Shown in pieces: positions 49,004 through 64,000 of a stretch of DNA of 64,000 nt. The notes under the pieces are model-generated. The model searched no databases. It saw only the letters and a program-made list of their open reading frames with translations, and was not told the origin of the DNA. This stretch comes from Magnolia sinica (Eukaryota > Streptophyta > Magnoliopsida > Magnoliales > Magnoliaceae): assembly GCF_029962835.1 (NCBI RefSeq), contig NC_080574.1, positions 23,534,001 to 23,598,000 on the forward strand, read 5' to 3'. Each line of letters starts with the position of its first letter. The first letter of the stretch is position 1. Made by a program: the position numbers and the translations under genes.

Positions 49004-49435
49004 TCAGACCTACGATCCCTCACTTTAGGATCACTATTGAAGCTTGATACCAGATAATTTCCTTTTCACGGCAGTGCCGACAAAATGGACGGCTCAAATT
49101 ATATGACCGTGGGAAATTTCCTGTAGGCGTGAGGCCACCTAGATGTTCGTGAGAAATCCACCGTCCATCAGTTTCTCCGGCTTATGTTAGGACATGATTT
49201 TAAAACTGAGGCTGATCCAAAACTGAAGTGGGAGGAATAGTGAGGATGAAAATACTCACCGTTGAAACCTTTCTGGGACCCACCGTGATCGATGGGACAG
49301 CGTGGATATGAGACAAATCATCAAGGTGGGCCCCACGGCAAGGGTAGCACCTAATTCCCTCCCCGAATGGATTAGCCATTTTATCCACACGAGGGAAAAC
49401 GACCACTTACCCAACAACCACGCAAGCACCTTGAT

Positions 49436-49838
49436 GGACGCGGATTGCCTACTACCCCCGCCCGTTCCTAGCTCCGAACGGGCAGTTCTGTGGGTGGGCC
49501 CACCGTGATGTATCTGTACATCCAAACCGTCAATCCCTTTTCTTATATTATTTTAAGACATAAACATAATCCAACGCTCAAGTTTACCACACCAAATAAT
49601 AATCTTGGTTGCATTAAAATGCACAAAAGCATTAAATGTTAGTTGCATTAAATGCAAGCGTCATCTGTGGTGTGGTCCATTTGATTGTTGGATCTGCTGC
49701 ATTTTTGTTTTCATGCCTTAAAATAATATGAGAAAAGGTATAATCGGTTTGGATGTACAGATACATCACGGTGGGCATACCCTCAGAACTACCCGTTCGG
49801 AGCTAGGGACGGGCCAGGGTAGTACGCAATCCGCGTCC
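49436..49838. mobile_element. Foldback MITE, GGACGCGG-end family, upstream of CP26
   Basis: Left end GGACGCGGATTGCCTACTAC; right end reversed GGACGCGGATTGCGTACTAC. Arms pair over about 150 bp each: CCGCCCGTTCCTAGCTCCGA / TCGGAGCTAGGGACGGGCC, and GTGGGCCCACCGTGATGTAT / ATACATCACGGTGGGCATAC. Arm identity is high, so it looks young. It ends 232 bp before the CP26 start codon. Confidence 0.85.
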
Positions 49839-50070
49839 CACCTTAATCTGCCACGTCATCAAGCCCCACCCAATCATAACCTTCCATCAGATAACGGGTC
49901 TTCACAACCGACCAATCACAGCCTTAGAACCCGAATCCGACTTGGCACCCCCACAACCACCAGCTCCTGCATTTTAGTCTCAAATGCCTACTCTCTCTCT
50001 CTCTCGCTCTCTCTCATTCCCCTCAAGAAGCTCTTTTCTCACTGGAAATTCTAATTTCTCCGGCGATCAA
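49839..50070 (+). promoter_or_regulatory. CP26 proximal promoter and 5' leader
   Basis: Between the foldback element and the ATG: CACGTCA at 49852 (ACGT core), CCAAT at 49870 and 49912, an I-box-like GATAAC at 49890, and a CT-rich tract at 49990-50021 (Y-patch-like). CCAAT, ACGT and GATA elements are typical of light-responsive photosynthesis genes. There is no canonical TATA box; GCATTTTAG at 49969 is the nearest AT-rich sequence. Confidence 0.5.
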
Positions 50071-56939
<6,869 letters not shown>

Positions 56940-57164
56940 CTTCATAAGCTCACTAAAACACTATGTCCTGTAAATTAGATGACATCTTTCAAGGCTTCCA
57001 AAAATCTTGTATTTGAACTCTCAAAACCATGTATGTTTTTATAGAGCTCTAGTACTTAGCAGTAAAACTGTCATTTTTGAGTTCTTATTAATCCTTTAGG
57101 TTTTAACTACACTAGCAGAGATAAACATTGCTTTGTTTCCCCTTCTTCTTTTGGTGAAAAATTC

Positions 57165-57201
<37 letters not shown>

Positions 57202-59900
57202 CCACCGGTAAGAGTGAAGTTCACATATAGGCAATTATTAGCTAATTAATATCATGATCAAAACTCACTTGTAAGACTAGGACAAACTAAATATTATTTA
57301 TATATTATTTAGACCTTTTAAATATTAAATGATACCGAAAAACTGGCAAGAGTACTTTTCCAAGAAACTTGCCTGAGTCTCTAGCCGAGTCAGCTCAAAT
57401 TTATCTGTTTGTAATGATCGACTGTCCATGTTGAAAGTTTAAGTAGGAGAATAATCCAGTACAACTACTTCACATTTTGCACCCTATGGAGGTGCACTCA
57501 GAAAGTTATTTTACACGTAAACGATCCAATGACCAGCTTTGACCATCCATTTAGTGTAACCCACTCTCAGACGTCCCCCAAGTCAGAATCACGCTGATTG
57601 TATGATTGTAATCTCCCGATCAATGTCTTGCACAATGGACGGTTGGGATAAGTTCAAACAAAAGCAATCCAATCATGCATCAAGCTAGGCTATTCATCCT
57701 TATACATCTTGTTTACATTTCTCAAGAATCACTCTAATATGGTAGAGCCCACCTACCCATCCTGTTGGTGGGTTGGGAAACATATATATGATAATACAGA
57801 ATAGGCCTTGTTTGCTCAATTCCAACAAACAGGAGGTGACACTTGTTGACAAAGGCCCATATTCAGGTAAGTTAAGCATGTGCAGTTAGGATAGTGTGGG
57901 TGTACTAGAGTCATATTCAACTCGAGTTTGATTGAACGTTGGTGACCCCAATACTGAGATAGACTGATTAAGATTGAATCTGTGGGATTGGCCGCCTTTA
58001 TTTGCCAACGATTGTTATAGCGATCAGGCGATTTTAAAAGGGTGGGAGTTGGTCCTTCAAAATGATATATATTTTTTTGCCTTGCATTAAAGACTTTTCT
58101 TTGAACGTTGATGGTAGACTTTGTATTTCCCAACAAAACAATATTGATAGAAAGATTTAAAACTAAAGGCTAAAAAATGCTGTTTTATTAATTTGTATTT
58201 GAAGCTCAGTACAATCTACAGATGCGCAAAATAAGTAGAGAAATAAACAAAAAGATAAGTACTCACGATCACTTATGTGGACAAATAATGAAAATAGATC
58301 GGTTAGCAGAATATGACCAGGGTGTGATCTTCTAAGTAATGGCTCAGTTGATTAGGGATCCGATGTGGGTCGTGGATATTTATACTACTCCTAAACATAT
58401 TGTAGCGATGACATTAGACAATAACAATCTAAGCTAACCTAAACTCTGAACGTTCTGCGGCGTAACTGGATAGAAGTGGATGAATTAGAAACTAAGGATA
58501 AGCAAGTTATGTAGATTGATTGTGTTTGGCGTGGGCCTAGAGCTATTTTTTTTTTATAACACCCACACCCCACACACACCCACACACTCACACCATAGTG
58601 GGATTTCACCACAATGGGTACTCAAACCCATGACCTCGTGTTGAAACTCTTGTGAATCTACCACCAATGCATGAGTAAGGACCCGAGCCTAAAGCTCTTC
58701 ATCTCCTGCTCCTTATATAGCTTTGGGAGGAGGCAAACCCTTGTTGGGCTTCCTTGCTAGTCTAGGATCATTGACGATCATGGTGCACAATTGTTTTTTG
58801 TTTATCCTACCGTGACTGAAAATATCTCTTTGAATCGCAGTCTGAAACCATTTTCAGATCTCATTGTCAGTGTGACTATAAAGATCCGTGGGCATTATGG
58901 GATCAGTTTCACTAGACTCGAATTTATCACGGTGTATTTAGTTTCCGATTGTCTCTGGGTGGATCTCCCATTTTTGCAAGATTGTATAAGATGACCTTGC
59001 CCAGCATATTCGAATTTGTGATAAGATTCTTATCTCGACTGGTCTTTATAGACTTATCGAGCACACTACTTCGACCACACATGCCACTCTGTTAGGGGTA
59101 CATGTCATTCATCACAATCCATTTTCTGCAGACATGTAGACACCTTTGTGCCATTCTACTTTTGACACCTGACATGCCATTGAAGGATGTGGGAAAAAGA
59201 TATACTCAATACACAAGTAGGATTTCATCAATCATTGAGTATGTAGTGCTGATACGTGGTGACATTTCATTAGTTCATGTGGATGCGCTATAATGAGTGT
59301 AAACATGCCTTTAGTTAGATGGTTCGGATCATCCGATTGATGTGATCATTTTGCTTAATGGTTGTTTAGGGTGAGGGATTTGGGGCAAGGATTTATGGAA
59401 TCCATGGATTTAATATCTCCCCTTTTTTAGATTCCTATTTGGTTAATTATAAATGCATATAAATAGTAATAAATAGGTAACGATGACTTTTGTATTTATT
59501 GATGTTGACATGTTCGGTTTTTTTAAAAGAGACTTAATTGCCTCATGTATATTATGTGGGCATCATGATTGCCTCATGTATATTCTATGAGCCTCACCAT
59601 GATGTATGTGTTTCACCTACGTTGTCCATTCATTTTATAGGTCAAATTAGGGCATGAGCTAAAAAAATGAGGCAATCCAAATCTTTTGTACCCCCATGAA
59701 GGTTTGCATCCACGTGGGGCCTAAAATGTAGTGGATTTTGAAATCCACCAGAAATCCTGTAGTTTTTACTATTGGCTCTGGATGACATGATATCTGGATT
59801 AATCCAATCCTTTCCACCATTTCCAAACGCTGTATGGAATTTGCATGGAACCAAATGCTATTTCATACCACCTAATCTCACCTAATACCACTCACCTAAC
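56940..59900. other. CP26 3' flank and intergenic sequence
   Basis: The CP26 3' UTR probably extends to about 57130. A long poly(A) run sits at 57170-57198. No gene recognised. At 58560-58690 a stretch reversed reads GGGTTTGAGTACCCATTG, like a degenerate tRNA B box, so a SINE is possible. MITE fragments (ATTATGTGGGC, GATGTATG) are at 59530-59860. Confidence 0.45.
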
Positions 59901-59907
59901 AAGCCCT

Positions 59908-60537
59908 AAGGGGTCGTTTCACACCATTGATTCAGGGGGATTTCAAATCTCTTGGTTGTTTGGCACCTTAAAGTAACCGGGGGTTTTAAATCTCCTTAAA
60001 GAGGGGGTTCAAAATCCATATTGAGAGCTTGGATTACATCTAAAATCCTTCCAAGAGTTGCATGTGTAACATGTATGTCACCAGACTATTATTCTATTGG
60101 GCACTGTGGCTCACTAATGATGTCCCAAAACAATTAGATTATCAATTGCATCACTATAATTACTTTAATATGATGATCAACACCATCCAAATATTGTCCA
60201 TGTAAATCAATGGTTAAAAATCATTGGTTAGTCACTCGGACATTATTTTGTGGTTGTGGCCCATCCGAGACTTGGAATTTCATCATTTTCGGGCAAAGCA
60301 TATATTTCAGTGGGCCTATTTCAACCATTGTGTTAAACATTACATACGTTCACTAATTAGAGATATGAAAGTTGATTTAGTAATTAAATTCAAGCCCTTG
60401 TAAATATACCATGCATAGCTACTTTTGGATTAAAATTGATTCCCAATCCAAGGTGCCAAACACAATAGGAGGATTTCAAATCCAAGGGGTTTCAAATCAT
60501 GAGTGTTCCAAATCCACGTTCCCAAATGGGCCCCAAG
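59908..60537. mobile_element. MITE-like inverted-repeat element
   Basis: Left CTAAGGGGTCGTTTCACACC then GGGGGATTTCAAATCTC; right CAAATCCACGTTCCCAAATG then GGCCCCAAG, which reversed resembles the left end. Interior non-coding. Confidence 0.5.
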
Positions 60538-60799
60538 GGACTTTGAGATTTTTCAAATTCAAATCCAATACAAATGACTTTAATAAGTTTGTGATCATAC
60601 CAAATTCATATTCTCAATCCTTCTTCCAAGGGGCTATATGTTTTTTAATTTACTTTCGTAAAAACTTCTAAATAGATAATAATTATTTACCTATGTAATT
60701 TCCACATGGTTCTAAATGTTATGGGTGATAACATGTTTATTTTATTTTATTTTATTTATTTTTTTAATGCTAAAACTAAAGAAGAGTACGAAAAATTAA

Positions 60800-61230
60800 A
60801 TGTGAGGCCCACTATGATGCATGTGGCTTATCTACGCTGTCCATCCGCTATGCTAGCTGGTTTTAGGGCAGGAGCCCAAAAATGAGGCAGATCTAAAGCT
60901 CAAGTGGACCACACCACAGGAAATAGTAAGAATTAAACTGCTACAATTTTCCTAGGGCCTAAGAAGTTTTGGATCAAGTTAATATTTGTGTTTTCTCCTT
61001 ATCTATGCCTGTTTGACCTTATGAATAGGTTAGATGACAAATAAACATCAATATGGGCCTTAGGAAGGAAACAACTTTGAGAATGGACATTTTAAGGCCA
61101 CTTTTTCTTGTTATGTGAACTACTTGATCTTTGGATCTGCCTCATTTTTGAGCCCTTTAATATTCATATAAATTGGATGGACGGTGTGGATATGTCACGT
61201 GCATCATGATAGGGCCCACAAATTTAAGTC
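60800..61230. mobile_element. GTGGACCACACCAC-core foldback MITE
   Basis: GAGGCCCACTATGATGCATG, CATCCGCTATGCTAGC, AAATGAGGCAGATC, AAGTGGACCACACCACAGG, then the inverse order ending TGCATCATGATAGGGCCCAC. Flanked by AT-rich sequence as at 44025-45300. Confidence 0.6.
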
Positions 61231-61379
61231 AATCCTTATCAGGCCAGTTTTCAAGATCGAAACAAACCCTTACTTTCAAACAAGGTAAGGAGTAACAATA
61301 AGCTATTTACAAGTATACTTTAGAAATAAAAAAAATCAAATAGGCCCTGATTCCAAATAATCCTTAATAACTAATGTTG

Positions 61380-62260
61380 AGGCAGAAATCTAGTTAACCC
61401 TTCTTCGACCTTTGAGTTCTTGCACATAAAAGAGACAAGAGAGACCCTAGCTAGAGCAGGGGACCCTCCGATGCCTAAGTCAGATATGAAATCTGGATCT
61501 AGTAAAGTATAGGGTTTTGCGCGTAAAGTTGTGTGTATCTTTCACTATTAGGGATGCTCCTATTTATAGTTGAAAGAGGGCGATAGCGTAAGTCGTGATC
61601 TCCCTACTTAGCAGGTGTGTGTTGTAGAGGGATTCGTATCCCGAATATGTCGCGGGTATCCCATCGACTGAGATCTCAGGCATATTCGTGTTGCAGTCAT
61701 CTCCCAAGATCCTCGACCGGGATCTTAGGTGGGTACAGTCGAAACCAGGTCGGAACCAATAGAAGCACATGGTAAGAGGTCGAGGTGGAGAGTCTAAGGT
61801 GATGGCCGTTTTGACCAACCTGGATTCTTAAGTGAGTTGTGATCGAGTTTTCCCTTAGTGGAATATATGTGGGATCAAGGATGACCATCCTCTTCATCTT
61901 ATTGCACAAGACAGGGTTTCCCTAAGTGTAATGGCTCGAACTCTTGCTTCGTGCAAGGTCGTACCTCAGGGGCCCTCACCAAGAGATGTTTCGAGCAGTA
62001 GCTCGGAAATGGATGGGACAACGGAGGGGCTCGGCATCTGATGGGAGTGTAGATACTTCATCTCCCGAAGGCCAAGCTCGAGGAGTAAGCTGTTTCCCTG
62101 GCAATGGATTGCTGCTCTCTGGCTATTGAGGGGCTCCTGGTCATAACTGGTGCTGGTTGATCACGTGACGAACACAGAGGTCTGAGCCAACCTCTCTTCC
62201 TTAGTTAGTCCATTTTTACCCATAATAACCTATGAAGAGAAGGCGAGATTGGATGGACAC
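61380..62260 (-). mobile_element. Ty3/Gypsy-type LTR (fossil), reversed
   Basis: On the minus strand a CTATAAATAGGAGC TATA box lies near 61566, followed by ATCGGAGGGTCCCC-type and AACCCTTCTT phrases about 100-180 bp downstream, as in LTRs of plant Tat/REAL-type Gypsy elements. U3-like sequence extends to about 62260. The second LTR is not in view. It may belong with the Gypsy fragment at 63420. Confidence 0.45.
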
Positions 62261-62540
62261 GTCTTTTTAAGTAGGAGATAACCTAACAAGGTGTTAAAAT
62301 TATGTTACAATATATAACATGGATGGGTAGTGTCCAACATTTTTGTCCACACAATTAGTTTTTGAAGGGTGCCAAGCTTTCAAAATTCAAAGGAAGCCAA
62401 ATTTAAAGGTAGTTTAAGAATTAAAAATGTGGTTGTGTGTTGCTCTAACAACTTAAATTCCACTTGGAAAATCCATCCTATAAGTTACATTTTGCCCCCA
62501 AAAACCCTCTCGAATGCCTCCTTTCTTCTCAAGAAATAGT

Positions 62541-62700
62541 TTATACTTTGGCAGAGTGTGATGATGATATGCAGGCACTTGAAACTTAATGAGAAACTGC
62601 ACATGTGACATACAAGCAATTCAAAATAAATTGTCTAAACTATAGGAACAAGCTTTAGATGTATCATGAACAAAACCCTGCTTCCTTAGGTTATTTAATC
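62541..62700. repeat. Dispersed repeat shared with 19825-19975
   Basis: ATGCAGGCACTTGAAACTTA followed by ATGTATCATGAACAAAACC matches ACGCAGGCACTTACAGATTA and ATGTATCATGAACAAAAAA near 19850-19955; a worn relative lies near 15390-15450. Non-coding; family unknown. Confidence 0.5.
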
Positions 62701-63419
62701 ATGAGGGATGTTCTAATGCTTTTAGAGAACCAAGTTATAGTGCTCCTGGTTGCGTTGGGACACTTAGATAGTCCAATGCATTGATCTAGACTCTTCATTA
62801 GGTTCAACAAATATGGGCTACCATGCAAACATCACACCACAATGGCATATATGAACCATTTGATCATTCGTCTTTATAATATAGATGGTTAAAATCATTA
62901 ACATAAAAAAATAGGTCCAAAATAGGTCCAATTAACAATTTGATCCATCTATTTGTTAGGGTTTGTCATAGATTTCTTATGACTCTAAAGAATCCCTTAG
63001 CCTATGAAATATGCTCTGGATTTAATAGACAATTGACATTGTCCAAATGGACTGTCTAAGTGAAGCGATGCAAATAGGAGCACTATAACTTTGCCCCAAA
63101 AGAATGGAACATTTTTCTTTAATTATTAGATTTCTGGTCATTTGTTGTATGTTTAAAACTAAAATATATCCAATTATCTTATTTTAGAAAACAAGTGTCC
63201 ATGAATAAGATGTTAGAATTGTCGAAACAATATGATTTTCAAACTTTTCAACTTAACTACATAGGAAATCACAATTTGGTCAGTTTAAATTGATCAAAGG
63301 AGAATGCATTGATCTTCCGGATTGAATTCAAAGTAAATCAGAGTAAAAAGTTTATTTTCTCCATGAATCTGTGCAATTACTTATTTTTAGGTGGCTAGGC
63401 TTTCAAAATAGTTCGCGCC

Positions 63420-64000
63420 TTATTTCGGTCAACCTCTATGTCTCATTGATGAACTAGAAATAAATAAATAAATAAGGCTGAGACTCTTAAGGCACACTTC
63501 AGGGGATCCATCTTTAGATTATGTCTTGTCATGCGCTTGAATGACTATCTTAGGTTTGTGAAATAGTCTTAAAGATCGACCGATTTTATAACCACATCGT
63601 CGATGTAGGCCTCCATAAACATGTCAATCATGTTGTGAAAAAATGGCATTCATATCTGTCTAATGTGTTACTCTGGCATTCTTCAGTCTGAACGGTTTTA
63701 CAACCCTGGCAATAGATCCCAATTATCCCTAGACATTGAAAGTCCATTTTGGGCAGATCTTCTTTAGCAATGTAGATTTGATTATAATCGAAGTGGTCGT
63801 CCATGAATGGCATTATCTTATGTGTAGCGGCATATCAACAAGTTGATCCATAATCAACATCGAATATTCATCATTTGGGGTTGCTAGATTGATGTTCGTA
63901 AAGTCTATACAGACTCTCAGCTTCCCATTCTTTTTAATAACTGGAACTCTATTCAAGATCCATTTGTCATATTGAATTGACTAAACAAATCCGGCTTGCA
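63420..64000 (-). mobile_element. Ty3/Gypsy reverse-transcriptase fragment (fossil), runs off the window
   Basis: Minus-strand phrases in RT order: KLRVCIDFTNINLATPNDEY near 63910, MPFMDDHFDYNQIYIAKEDL near 63790, and the catalytic box EAYIDDVVIKS near 63600, then LKMDPLKCALR. It is decayed with several breaks. The rest lies beyond base 64000. Confidence 0.8.

Noticed and set aside
49256-49525. Overlapping frames on both strands around 49200-49525
   Set aside because: Produced by the GC-richer arm of the foldback MITE, mirrored at 49728-50054.
58560-58690. tRNA-like B-box sequence
   Set aside because: No cloverleaf or A box could be drawn; at most a degenerate SINE, so not listed as a tRNA gene.

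Overview
The window looks like nuclear DNA from a flowering plant. The genes have many GT-AG introns. The genes encode plant products (fructokinase, a plastid-type cupin, a SpoIIIAA/Ycf45-like ATPase, a class III peroxidase and the photosystem II antenna protein CP26). The DNA between and inside genes is packed with plant transposons. Abundant short inverted-repeat elements carrying a GTGGACCACACCAC / GTGGGGCCCACCATGATGT core suggest a magnoliid, but this is inference from memory of such repeats.

Layout. 1-1990: a Myb/SANT gene fragment on the minus strand, probably ORF1 of a PIF/Harbinger-type transposon whose right end is near 1990. 2050-4330: a decayed Ty3/Gypsy fragment (minus) and a TATA-bearing LTR-like repeat (plus). 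5761-9414: fructokinase, minus, 5 coding exons, 337 residues. 12156-14448: two-exon cupin, minus, 150 residues. 16287-30985: nine-exon SpoIIIAA-like AAA ATPase, minus, 389 residues; its long introns hold a LINE, an RTE-type LINE, two long-TIR elements, a near-perfect foldback element and hAT elements. 35393-40282: class III peroxidase close to PRX47, minus, 4 exons, 316 residues. 40283-49435: repeats only. 50071-56939: CP26 (LHCB5), plus, 6 exons in perfect register over 291 codons but with one TAG at the codon where a Trp is expected. 56940-64000: repeats only, including an LTR and a Ty3/Gypsy reverse-transcriptase fragment running off the end.

The five host genes do not form a functional cluster. 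Three products (cupin, SpoIIIAA-like ATPase, CP26) look plastid-targeted, fructokinase is a sugar-metabolism enzyme and the peroxidase is secreted to the cell wall. The exon structures were built by hand from splice sites and family alignment from memory; all junctions keep frame.

Most notable points: the in-frame stop and several changed conserved residues in CP26; a 67-bp direct duplication flanking an LTR-like insertion inside CP26 intron 4; a MULE-like element with a 10-bp target duplication that carries two related PPR-like fragments and a nested hAT element; foldback elements sharing GGACGCGG termini, one of which sits about 230 bp upstream of the CP26 start; and a possible upstream exon that would add a hydrophobic N-terminus to fructokinase.
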